Made by a program: the position numbers and the translations under genes. Of a stretch of DNA of 64,000 nucleotides, positions 52,819 to 61,063 are shown piece by piece; the stretch's first letter is position 1; every line of letters begins with the position of its first letter. Source of the DNA: Rhizobium sp. 007 (GTDB taxonomy: Bacteria; Pseudomonadota; Alphaproteobacteria; Rhizobiales; Rhizobiaceae). The stretch is from NCBI RefSeq assembly GCF_015353075.1, contig NZ_CP064188.1, positions 62,001 to 126,000 on the forward strand, in the 5' to 3' direction. Under the pieces are notes generated by a model. The model worked only from the letters and a program-made list of their open reading frames with translations, searched no databases and had not been told where the DNA came from.

Positions 52819-53659
52819 GCCGCCTTCCACTCCGTCCGACGACCGATGCTTGCCGCGCGCAAAGTGCGCGGCGGCGCTCCGACGATCGTCGACGCCGAAG
52901 ACCTGCAGAGGCCTGAGCTCGGCAAAAACGCAATTGCATGAAACCTGTGGATGCACATCCGCCAGGCGCTACGTCCAGCCCTGGCTGCCCATCGCCGACG
53001 GATCGACCGCACCCGATGATGACGCGGGGATATCCTCGCCTTGCGGTGGGCCGGAGCCGTATCGGCTTTGCCCGTCGCCATGATCAGATGAGCTGGTTTC
53101 CGCAGATTGCGGCCGGGCCCTCAAGGCAGGATCGCAGGAGGTTGAGATTGCCGATTGACGAGAGGGTCTCGAACTTTCGCCGCGAGGTTTTTTCATCCCG
53201 GCCACGACTTGGCCGCTGGACGACCACAACAAGCGGCAGCATCAGCAAAGGCCTCGACCGAAAAGACGGACACGCTCCCTGGTGTACCGAAAACGCCGCC
53301 CTGAATGACGTTGCCTGCGCAGGCTGTTGAACGACGATGCGCCGGCCCGCTCCCCTCCCCTCCTCTTGTACATGCGCGCACCGACGCAGACCTCGATGAG
53401 GCTGGTGTGACCGACGGACGACTAGAGTCTCGATCAGCCGACCGCAACGGGCGTCTCCGGCTTTTTTCCGCCACCTTCGGCTTTGCATCGCGAAACAAAA
53501 AAGCCAGGCCCGCCCGCCTTCCACTGCGTTCCAGCCCTTGCCACCCCGATGCGCAGGCGCAACGGGGCCCCGCAGGGTGCGTTGCCGATCGCCCCCGGTC
53601 CTTCCACCGACATCGAGGCCGCGATGGGCGCGGCTCGAGCAACCGAAAGGAACCAGATC
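52819..53659. other. Region between ArdC and DUF736 without a recognised gene
   Basis: The 841-bp stretch contains only frames without motifs. In related plasmids the slot between ArdC and DUF736 often carries other small genes, so decayed ones may be present, but none could be identified. Confidence 0.35.
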
Positions 53660-53974
53660 ATGGCAGTCATCGGCGAATTCACCACCAACGGCAACGTCAT
53701 CCAGGGCAACGTCCGCACTCTGACGGTTAACATGAAGGTCCGCCTGCACTCAATCGAGCGCGTCTCGCGCGACGCCCCGGACTTCCGAGCCGTATCCAAC
53801 GGCGCCGAAGTCGGAGCCGGCTGGAAGGCGGTCTCGGGCAGTGGCGAGCCCTATATCTCGCTCAAGCTCGACGACCCGAGCTTCAACGCTCCGATCAGCG
53901 CAGCACTGTGGCCGGCAGAAGCAGACGGCGACTATGTCCTCGTCTGGTCTCGCCTGAACCGTGAATCAGCCTGA
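53660..53974 (+). CDS. DUF736-family small protein
   Basis: The 104-residue protein starts MAVIGEFTTNGNVIQGNVRT. It has the DUF736 features IGEF, W-x-AVS, GEPYISLKLDDPSFNAPI and ALWP. The family occurs on conjugative plasmids and integrative elements of alphaproteobacteria near ArdC-like genes; its biochemical role is not established. AGGA lies 8 nt before the ATG. Confidence 0.9.
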   Translation: MAVIGEFTTNGNVIQGNVRTLTVNMKVRLHSIERVSRDAPDFRAVSNGAEVGAGWKAVSGSGEPYISLKLDDPSFNAPISAALWPAEADGDYVLVWSRLNRESA

Positions 53975-53984
53975 TCCAGCACCG

Positions 53985-54010
53985 AAGGCCCTGCCGAAAG
54001 GCCGGGCCTT
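53985..54010 (+). terminator. Hairpin after the DUF736 gene
   Basis: AAGGCCC (53985-53991) pairs with GGGCCTT (54004-54010) around a 12-nt loop, starting 10 nt after the stop codon. A second GC-rich hairpin ending in CGGCTTTTC lies about 45 nt further on. Confidence 0.55.
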
Positions 54011-54290
54011 CCCCGCATGGTGAAGCCGAAAGCAGGCATCGAGCCCGCTTCCGGCTTTTCGGGTGCCACAGGGGAACTGAAATGTCTGCTCAGTCCGTTC
54101 AAGCGTGCCATGGCGGAAGTATCGTGCGTGGATGACCGAGGCTGGATTGCGGGATATCTCTAGGTCGCGCCTGACGGACGGCTCCACGTTGTTTCGTGCG
54201 CGCCTCACGGGCTGATCGTGGCTGAATGGTTGGTTTCGGACGCAAGGCTCTCCGAGGCGCGAAGCTAACTTTACCACACCAAACGCGCTG

Positions 54291-54325
54291 GTCAGCTTTC
54301 AAGCCCGTCCAACTTGAAAGCTGAC
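54291..54325. repeat. Perfect 13-bp inverted repeat
   Basis: GTCAGCTTTCAAG (54291-54303) and CTTGAAAGCTGAC (54313-54325) are exact inverse copies separated by 9 bp. The repeat sits at the upstream edge of the truncated integrase frame. It may be a recombination or attachment-related site, a terminal repeat or a hairpin. Confidence 0.6.
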
Positions 54326-54688
54326 TTATCCGTTTGCGGCTCCTTCAATCACTGCACCCATGCGTTCCCCTCCCGGCCAATGTCGGCCGAAGGAGAACTG
54401 AAATGGGTATTGCACAATACGATCCTACGAGTCGACCACACCGATCATCTGAGTACTCGTCAGTATGCTCGATTGGTGGACGAATGGGTAACTGCAATTG
54501 GGCTACGGAGAGAAGACTACGGCACGCATTCGCTTCGGCGCACCAAGGCCGCAATGATCTACAAGGCGACAGGCAATCTTCGCGCGATCCAAATCCTGTT
54601 GGGCCACACCAAGATCGAAAATACGGTCAGGTATCTGGGAGTGAATATTGAGGATGCGCTGGAATTAGCGGAGCATACGGAGATATGA
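54314..54688 (+). pseudogene. C-terminal part of a tyrosine recombinase (integrase)
   Basis: From about 54450 the frame encodes HLSTRQYARLVDEWVTAIGL, GTHSLRRTKAAMIYK, ILLGHTKIENTVRYLGV and DALELAEHTEI. These carry the HxxR motif, the second His and the nucleophilic Tyr of phage-type integrases. The first catalytic Arg and the N-terminal core-binding domain are missing; sequence before 54440 does not align to the family. So the gene is truncated, with its broken end next to the 13-bp inverted repeat. Confidence 0.7.
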
Positions 54689-55085
54689 GAGCGGGCGGCC
54701 CCCCGTCCATGCGGGGCCCCCCCGTGTCGAGCGACCTCTCAATTCTGAAGTCCGCAATCGAGCGGCGTTGTTCCTTCGTTTCGGCCGTTCCGGGTGACAA
54801 TTCCGATGCTCAAAGCGGACGTATGGTGCCAGGAAGAGACACTCGTTACTCTCCTTGCGGGCACGGCTCTTAAACGGCTTGCTTGACGAGGATGCAGACG
54901 GGACTTCCGATGCGGCCACCTGATCGTTTTCCGCCAGCATTCCACTGGCGTGATCAATACGGAACGTAACATAGCAACTGGATTGTGCCCGATCCGAGGC
55001 AGGATTACACTGCCACTCGTATCCCGTCTTGTTCGGAACGACGGCGTCTGCGACCGGCAGTGGAGAAAGCCGGGAAGGAGGGGGA
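54689..55085. other. Region between the integrase fragment and the histidine kinase
   Basis: No gene recognised in 397 bp. GGCCCC (54697-54702) and GGGGCC (54713-54718) form a GC-rich hairpin 9 bp after the integrase stop. The rest should include the promoter of the kinase gene. Confidence 0.35.
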
Positions 55086-57155
55086 ATGGACAAGGCAGCT
55101 CCCGCGGCCCAGTTTGTGCCCGTTCCTCCCGCCCTGGCCGCGCAGCTCGCCCGCGCCGCGGCCGCGGCGGCCGGGGCGATCGGCCTTGCCGTCCTGCTCG
55201 GCTGGGCGCTCGACCTCAGCGTGCTGACGACGGCCGGGATCGGCCGCGCCATGCAGCCCTGGACCGCGGTGGGCTTGGTCCTCGGCGCCCTCACACTCTG
55301 GCTCGCCGCCTCTCCCGAGCGCGGGACCCAGGTGGCCTTGGCCGTATTGACACTTGCGCTGGTCGCGATTGCGGGCGCGCCGCTCATCCAATATGTCACG
55401 GGCCTCGATCTCGGCACCGACCGTCTGCTGTTCCCGGAGTCCGTTGTCGCGTCGCAGACACGCCGTTTCACCCCACCCGGACGCATGACGCCGCTCACGG
55501 CGCTGGGCCACCTGACGATAGCCGCGGCGATGCTGCTCGCGCTGCGTGCGCGGGGGCGAGTGGGGCGCCTCGCCTTCTCCATGCTGGCCACGGCAGGGCT
55601 GATGACGGCCGGGGTTACACTGCTCGGCTATGCCCTGGGCCTGGAGCCGCTCAACGCCCTACTCATGAAGCATGTCCCGCCCTTGCACACGGGGATCGCC
55701 CTTGGCCTGCTGGCGGTCGGGGCGCTCGCCCTTCGCCCCGAGGTGGGCTGGGTGTCCAGCGTGGCTAAGCTTGGCCGCGCCGGTTGGGTCGCGGCCGGGC
55801 TGCTCGGCGCCGCCGTTCTGCTGATGGCCTATGGCGCCCAGGCCACCCTGCGAGCCGGCACCGCGGCCCAGGACGCCGTGGGAGCGGCCCTGCGGCTGGA
55901 GGTGCTGCTCTCCACCCTCAAGGATGCCGAGACGGGCCAACGTGGTTACCTCCTGACCGGCAACGAAGACTACCTCCAGCCCTACCGGGCCGCGCTTGCC
56001 CGTCTGCCGGACGAGTTGGCCACCACCGACGTGGAACTGCCCGAGGGGCAGTCGGCCAGCCTGGTGCACCTCCAGACGCTCGCCGACGCGAAGCTGGCGA
56101 ATATGGCGGAGACCATCGCCCTTCGCCGCTCAGGCGACGCGGCAGGGGCGCTGGCGGTGGCGGAAACGGGCCGCGGCAGGGCCATCATGGACGAAATCCG
56201 TGCCACGGCCGGCGCGTTGAGCGGTGCGATAGCCGCCGAGGCGGCCGCGGCCCGGGCGGAGGAACTGCGCGCCGCAATGCTCGCCGGCGTGGGTGGCCTC
56301 GGGCTCGTCGGGCTGGCCTTCTGGGCCATGGCTGCCGCGGCGGAGGCGCGCCGGGCGGCGGAGGTCGTGGCCCGGGAGAGCGGGCAGCGGTTCCACGAAA
56401 TGCAGATGGAGCTGGCGCACGCGAACCGCGTCGCTACGATGGGCCAGCTCACCGCCTCGATCGCCCATGAAGTCAAACAACCGATCGCCGCGACGTTCAC
56501 CAATGCCCAAGCCGCGCTGCGCTGGCTCGGCGCCCAGCCGCCGGAGCTGGAGGAGGTGCGGCAGGCGCTCGCTCGCATCGCCAAGGACGCCAACCGCGCC
56601 GGCGACGTCATCGGCCGGATCCGCGGCCTCATCGGCAAGGCGCCGCCGCAGAAGGATGCCTTGGCGATCAACGAGGCGATCCGCGAAGTCCTTGCGCTCC
56701 TCCAGGGCGAAGCGGTCAAGCACGGCGTCTCGATACAGACGCGGCTGGCGGAGGGCCTGCCGCTCATCCAAGGCGATCGGGTGCAACTGCAACAGGTGAT
56801 CTTGAACCTGATCGTCAACGCCATCGAAGCAATGGCCAGCCTCGGTGACGGGGCACGGGACTTGCTGATCAGCACCGAGGCGGATGCTTCGGGCGCCGTG
56901 CGCGTCAGCGTACGCGATTCCGGCCCGGGGCTCGACCCGCAAAGAGTGGAGCGCCTGTTCGAGGCGTTTTACACGACCAAGCCCGGTGGCCTGGGCATGG
57001 GGCTGTCGATCTGCCGCTCGATCATCGAAGCGCACGGCGGACAGTTCTGGGCATCTGCGAACGAACCGCGGGGGGCAGTGTTCCAGTTCACCCTGCCTCC
57101 AGAAACGGCCGACGCCCCACCTGCCGAGCAAGCCGGCCAAGCGCCCGTAATGTAG
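55086..57155 (+). CDS. Membrane sensor histidine kinase with CHASE3 domain
   Basis: The 689-residue kinase has an N-terminal membrane domain of about seven helices (about 15-235) and then a CHASE3-type extracytoplasmic segment (about 270-390; LLSTLKDAETGQRGYLLTGN). A further helix, a HisKA of the FixL/NtrB class with H461 in SIAHEVKQP and a HATPase (LNLIVNAIEAMAS, DSGPGLDP, GGLGMGLSICRSI) follow. No response regulator is near. The gene is visibly more GC-rich than its surroundings and stands between decayed genes, so recent transfer is likely. GGAGGGG precedes the ATG. Confidence 0.9.
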   Translation: MDKAAPAAQFVPVPPALAAQLARAAAAAAGAIGLAVLLGWALDLSVLTTAGIGRAMQPWTAVGLVLGALTLWLAASPERGTQVALAVLTLALVAIAGAPLIQYVTGLDLGTDRLLFPESVVASQTRRFTPPGRMTPLTALGHLTIAAAMLLALRARGRVGRLAFSMLATAGLMTAGVTLLGYALGLEPLNALLMKHVPPLHTGIALGLLAVGALALRPEVGWVSSVAKLGRAGWVAAGLLGAAVLLMAYGAQATLRAGTAAQDAVGAALRLEVLLSTLKDAETGQRGYLLTGNEDYLQPYRAALARLPDELATTDVELPEGQSASLVHLQTLADAKLANMAETIALRRSGDAAGALAVAETGRGRAIMDEIRATAGALSGAIAAEAAAARAEELRAAMLAGVGGLGLVGLAFWAMAAAAEARRAAEVVARESGQRFHEMQMELAHANRVATMGQLTASIAHEVKQPIAATFTNAQAALRWLGAQPPELEEVRQALARIAKDANRAGDVIGRIRGLIGKAPPQKDALAINEAIREVLALLQGEAVKHGVSIQTRLAEGLPLIQGDRVQLQQVILNLIVNAIEAMASLGDGARDLLISTEADASGAVRVSVRDSGPGLDPQRVERLFEAFYTTKPGGLGMGLSICRSIIEAHGGQFWASANEPRGAVFQFTLPPETADAPPAEQAGQAPVM

Positions 57156-57218
57156 TGTTGCGTGTCAGGGGAGCGCAGCGCATCCGGATCCCTCTGGAGC
57201 AGTTGTCAAGCGAATCGA

Positions 57219-57964
57219 GGAATTGACCCCTCCTATTGCCATGGTGCTGCTGTTGCGTATGCCGCAAATACGTTTGGAGCAAGAAGTCTGATCTTCATGC
57301 CGGAAAACGCCTCGACTGTTAAGGTCGACGCAGTTCGTGGTCTGGGCGCAGAGGTTCGCTTCTATTCGAATGACAGCGGACAAACTGAGATCTACGCCCG
57401 CGCTTTCGCGGACGAGCAAGGGCTCACATTCGTTTCCCCCTACAATGACCCGGCAATTATCGGCGGACAAGGGACGATTGGCAAGGAGTTGATTGAACAA
57501 GTCGGCCACATCGACGAAGTGTTTCTATCGGTCGGAGGCGGTGGTCTGCTCAGTGGTATTGCGGGGTACCTGAAGGGAATTGGTCGGTCCGCGTTTCCGC
57601 GTGCTCTCCCCAAACCGATCATGCGATGTACGCATCGGTCCAAGCCGGCAAAGTGGTTGTTTTCGGCGCTGAGCCAACAATTGCTGACGGATGCGCCGGT
57701 GGCATGGAGGAGGATGCGCTGACCCTGCCTCTGGTCTCGCAGCTCGTCGACGATTGGCATCTGCTTTCCGAGGAAAAGACAAAAGCCGCCATGCGGCTTT
57801 ACATTGAGAATGAGAACCATCTCTTGGAGGGATCGGCGGGGCTGGCCATCGCCGCTTTGCTTGACACGGCGGAGCGCAATCCTGCTCGATTCAAAGAAAA
57901 GACAATCGTTCTTGTCATTTGTGGTTCACGCATTGGCCTCAAGACGTTGAGAAACCTGCTTTAA
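57219..57964 (+). pseudogene. Frameshifted threonine/serine dehydratase-like gene
   Basis: Two frames together cover the later two-thirds of a PLP-dependent threonine-dehydratase-family enzyme (also called EutB-type). Frame one has HGAAVAYAANTFGARSLIFM, VSPYNDPAIIGGQGTIGKEL and the phosphate loop SVGGGGLLSGIAGYL. Frame two, entered near 57560-57640, has MYASVQAGKVVVFG, GGMEEDALTLPL and ENHLLEGSAGLAIAALL. The N-terminus with the PLP Lys is missing. So truncation plus at least one frameshift inactivates it. Confidence 0.75.
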
Positions 57965-58202
57965 GTTTTCCGACAGTGAAGTTCGCGCTGTGTGGAGCAT
58001 TTAGAGGGCATTGCCGAGATTGTGCTGCTCCGCCCGAACAAGGTTGGTGGTGAACTCGAACATTATACTCGTGCGTGCGCTTTGACCTTTGGGCTGGCCA
58101 GCTTCCTCGGCGGCAAGGGCCTCGGGGCGTTCGGGCCGCAGTCTGTCAAGGCCGTGACGGTTACGGCGACCAGCACCTCGCCGGGCATGAAAGCCAGTAG
58201 CG

Positions 58203-58560
58203 TCACAAATAGGCCCGGGCGAAAAATATGGCTGACGTGATAACTGCAAGTGTCAACGTGCCGGCTCGCACTACTGACGCGGGTAACAGCTTGCCGAGGT
58301 GCGCACCTAGCCAACCGCCAACAATTGCCCCACCCATCAGGGGAAAACAGTTCCGCCAACTGATAGCTCCAAAAATCACGAAGACCACAACAGCTATGCC
58401 GTTTGTAACATCCGGGGCGGATTGAGGGCTTTGATCTCGATGTCCTGCAATAGACTCCACGCCGCAATCATCATCAAACCGACCGCGCCGCCGAAGTAGC
58501 CGCCATAAATTCCAAGAATGAATTGCAGCCAAGGCCACGTAGTGCGGCGAGCGAGGCCTG
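58203..58560 (-). pseudogene. Frameshifted TauE/SafE-type anion permease remnant
   Basis: One frame reads FILGIYGGYFGGAVGLMMIA, then IEIKALNPPRML and stops. A second frame continues NGIAVVVFVIFGAISWRNCF, LMGGAIVGGWLGAHLGKLLP and ends FFARAYL. Together they match the C-terminal half of TauE/SafE sulfite-exporter-family membrane proteins. N-terminal helices are absent. A single-base frameshift near 58425 separates the halves. Confidence 0.7.
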
Positions 58561-58633
58561 TTGCTTTTGACCACGGCGAGGAGCTTTACTGCGAATTCCT
58601 TGCTTTGGCCAACTCATAGCGGAGGGCTTCCGG

Positions 58634-59653
58634 ATGCCCAGCATGTCTCAACCGGTGCATACGCGTCTCACCAAGGTGCTAGGCTGCGATTATCCCATCA
58701 TCCAAGCCGGAATGGGCGGGCCGGGTCGCTCCGAACTCTGTGCGGCGGTCAGCTCGGCCGGGGCGTTCGGCTGCATCGGCATGGTCAAAGAGAAGCCGGA
58801 GTTGATCAGGAGCGAGATCGAGGCGGTGAGGGGCAGAACGGATCGACCGTTCGGCGTCAATCTCGTTCCCTCCGTCACCGATCCGGTTCTCCTGGAGGAG
58901 GAGTTGGAGGTTTGTTTCTCTGAACGGGTCAAGGTAATCGTGTTCTTCTGGGACGTAAGGCCGGATTTGGTCGCCCGAGCGCGCGCAGCAGGTTGCAAGG
59001 TTCTCTATCAGGTTGGAAGCGTCGCCGATGCGATCGCCGCCGAACGCGCCGCGGCTGATGCAATCATTTGCCAGGGTGTCGAAGCGGGTGGTCACGTTCG
59101 TGGCAAGGTGACGTCGATGGTTCTCCTTCCCCAGGTGGTCGCCGCGGTGAGTGTGCCGGTCGTCGGGTCCGGAGGGTTCGGTTCAGGGGCGAGTTTGGTC
59201 GCGGCCCTCGCGCTGGGTGCTGAAGGCATTCATTGCGGAACGGTTTTTCTGGCGACCGACGAATGCTACGCACACGACTATCATAAACAGCGTGTCATCG
59301 ACGCCGCCTCGGAGGACGCGATTTACAACGACGTGTTCGCGATAGGCTGGCCGCCGCAGTCCCCGGTCCGCACGATCGAAAACAGCGTCACCAAGCAATA
59401 TGAGAACGACTTACTCGGACATGGTCCCGATGATTTTCCGCTCGAAGTCATCGCCCGCGACGGCGACGACGCGGTCTACCGCTTCAGCACTCACTCACCG
59501 TTGCGCGGCATGTCCGGCGAAATGGAACCCCTGGCGCTGTACGCGGGACAGGTCTGCGGTCAAATCAAGCAAGTTCGTCCCGCAGGGGATGTCGTGCGCG
59601 ACATGGTCAATGACGCCAGACACGCACTCGCCCGTCTGCGTTCGCTGGAATAG
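58634..59653 (+). CDS. Nitronate monooxygenase (2-nitropropane dioxygenase family)
   Basis: The 339-residue FMN enzyme has a TIM-barrel start PIIQAGMGGPG, QGVEAGGHVRG and the phosphate-binding VPVVGSGGFGSGASLVAALA, GAEGIHCGTVF. Family members oxidise alkyl nitronates such as propionate 3-nitronate and so protect respiration. GGAGG lies 8 nt before the first ATG; a second ATG follows three codons later. Length is normal. It stands alone among decayed genes. Confidence 0.88.
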   Translation: MPSMSQPVHTRLTKVLGCDYPIIQAGMGGPGRSELCAAVSSAGAFGCIGMVKEKPELIRSEIEAVRGRTDRPFGVNLVPSVTDPVLLEEELEVCFSERVKVIVFFWDVRPDLVARARAAGCKVLYQVGSVADAIAAERAAADAIICQGVEAGGHVRGKVTSMVLLPQVVAAVSVPVVGSGGFGSGASLVAALALGAEGIHCGTVFLATDECYAHDYHKQRVIDAASEDAIYNDVFAIGWPPQSPVRTIENSVTKQYENDLLGHGPDDFPLEVIARDGDDAVYRFSTHSPLRGMSGEMEPLALYAGQVCGQIKQVRPAGDVVRDMVNDARHALARLRSLE

Positions 59654-59655
59654 CG

Positions 59656-59778
59656 GTGAGCCGATTCAATGCCGTCGAAACGAAGCGGCTCCGCAACAGT
59701 TCGAAGCGGCTGGCCCTGATTCCCGAAGCAGCGCGCGTGCTGGAATACGAAGACGAGCACGTCGCGGGTAAGGCATGA
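59656..59778 (+). CDS. Micro-ORF overlapping the recombinase start
   Basis: A GTG-started 40-codon frame begins 3 nt after the nitronate monooxygenase stop. Its TGA overlaps the ATG of the serine recombinase (ATGA). It contains a basic helix (TKRLRNSSKRLALIPEAARV) followed by an acidic tail. Such overlap usually indicates translational coupling. It may be a leader that tunes recombinase synthesis, or a remnant. No family known. Confidence 0.35.
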   Translation: MSRFNAVETKRLRNSSKRLALIPEAARVLEYEDEHVAGKA

Positions 59779-60446
59779 ATAGGCGAGAAATCCCCAGTTT
59801 GCGCGTCGCGCGTATCTATTTGCGGGTCAGCACCGAAGAACAGGACCTGGCTCGCCAAGAGGCGATGGTAGGCCAAGCCAAAGCGGCCGGATATTACATC
59901 GCCGGCGTCTACCGCGAAAAGGCGTCGGGTGCTCGCGCCGATCGGCCGGAGCTGCTACGCCTCATCTCTGAGCTCCAGCCGGGCGAGGTTGTCATTGCGG
60001 AGAAGATCGACCGCATAAGCCGCCTGCCGTTGCCAGAGGCCGAAAAGCTCGTTGCCACAATCCGCGCGAAGGGCGCACGGCTTGCCGTGCCCGGTATTGT
60101 CGATCTGAGCGATATCGCGGCCGACGCTGAGGGGGTCGCGAAGATCGTCCTCGAGTCGGTGCAAGAGATGTTGCTGAAACTCGCCCTGCAGGTCGCTCGT
60201 GACGATTTCGAGGATCGGCGTGAGCGCCAGCGCCAGGGCATCGATCGAGCCAGGATCAACGGCAAATACGCTGGCCGACAGGCGGACACGGCGACACACG
60301 AAAGAATCGTCGCCCTGCGAACGGGCGGAAACAGCATCGCTCGCACTGCTAAACTCGTAGGATGCAGTGAAAGCCAGGTCAAACGCGTTTGGGCGGAGCA
60401 TCAACGCTCAGAAGGCGGCATGCGCGTCGGCGAAAATGCAACCTAG
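59775..60446 (+). CDS. Serine recombinase (resolvase/invertase family)
   Basis: The 223-residue protein has the catalytic N-terminal domain with S19 in YLRVSTEEQD, the EKIDRISRLPL segment, and a C-terminal helix-turn-helix (about 172-208; GGNSIARTAKLVGCSESQVKRVW). It catalyses site-specific resolution or inversion. The length is typical of small Tn3-type/Hin-type resolvases. No res-like repeats were identified nearby. It overlaps the upstream micro-ORF. Confidence 0.9.
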   Translation: MNRREIPSLRVARIYLRVSTEEQDLARQEAMVGQAKAAGYYIAGVYREKASGARADRPELLRLISELQPGEVVIAEKIDRISRLPLPEAEKLVATIRAKGARLAVPGIVDLSDIAADAEGVAKIVLESVQEMLLKLALQVARDDFEDRRERQRQGIDRARINGKYAGRQADTATHERIVALRTGGNSIARTAKLVGCSESQVKRVWAEHQRSEGGMRVGENAT

Positions 60447-60627
60447 ACCATACAAAGTCGAATAGGTCGCAATTCGATCGTTTGCGGCAGAACCGGCATT
60501 AGGAGCGCGCCATAGCGACAAGAAATTACCAAATGTAAGCAGTCGCGCGTTTGCCCTCCGTGCGAAAGCAAGCCGAAGCAATCGGGCCTGTGCCGTTTCC
60601 GAAAAAGTGGCGGCGGCACCGCCGCGC

Positions 60628-60831
60628 TCAGAGATGTCTCTCCACGTATCCGTTTACAAAGTCCCATCCCATGCCGAGTGGTTGCCTGACCAGATCGTAA
60701 TGATCGTTGAACCTCTTGATGAGATGGCCCTCCAGGTCTGGTTCCCAGATTGTCGCCTCATAGCCCAGTCGGCCGCTGACAAACACGGAAAACTCTCTGA
60801 CCCGAAACGATCTTTCATCGTCTGCGCGCAA
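60628..60831 (-). CDS. Possible small 67-residue protein
   Basis: An open minus-strand frame reads FVSGRLGYEATIWEPDLEGH, then LIKRFNDHYDLVRQPLG. It has coding-like codon use but no recognised family and no strong ribosome site, and it overlaps plus-strand decayed sequence. It could be the end of a lost gene. Confidence 0.25.
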   Translation of the reverse strand: MRADDERSFRVREFSVFVSGRLGYEATIWEPDLEGHLIKRFNDHYDLVRQPLGMGWDFVNGYVERHL

Positions 60832-61030
60832 GAAGGCCTCCGCGGCAAGCGGGCTATCCGCTACGATGACATCGAGGAGGGGATCCGGAGCAACCGTCCT
60901 CCCTTACCAATCAATCTGCGCTATCGTTTCGCGATCCACGAAGCGGGTCATGCGGTTGCCATCATGCTCTCGACCTCGGACCGGTCCGTGGCCTCCACGT
61001 CGACACCGGTAGGGCGGCTAAATCGTTCCA
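60815..61030 (+). pseudogene. FtsH/M41-like metallopeptidase fragment
   Basis: The frame reads RAIRYDDIEEGIRSNRPPLP followed by LRYRFAIHEAGHAVAIML. That is the junction from an AAA-ATPase helical lid to the M41 peptidase domain with intact HEAGH zinc motif, as in the AAA/zinc-peptidase proteins seen on rhizobial plasmids. The ATPase domain before it and most of the peptidase domain after it are missing; the 3' end is overrun by the AraC-type gene. Confidence 0.55.
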
Positions 61031-61063
61031 TCTCCGGTGGCGATCTTCTCACGCTCTCCTCAT

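Noticed and set aside
54665..55591. Minus-strand frame of 308 codons near the CHASE3 kinase
   Set aside because: Low-complexity Ala/Arg/Ser composition antisense to the kinase N-terminus; no domain recognised.
55982..57140. Overlapping minus-strand frames opposite the CHASE3 kinase
   Set aside because: Long frames on the reverse strand are expected in such GC-rich coding sequence.
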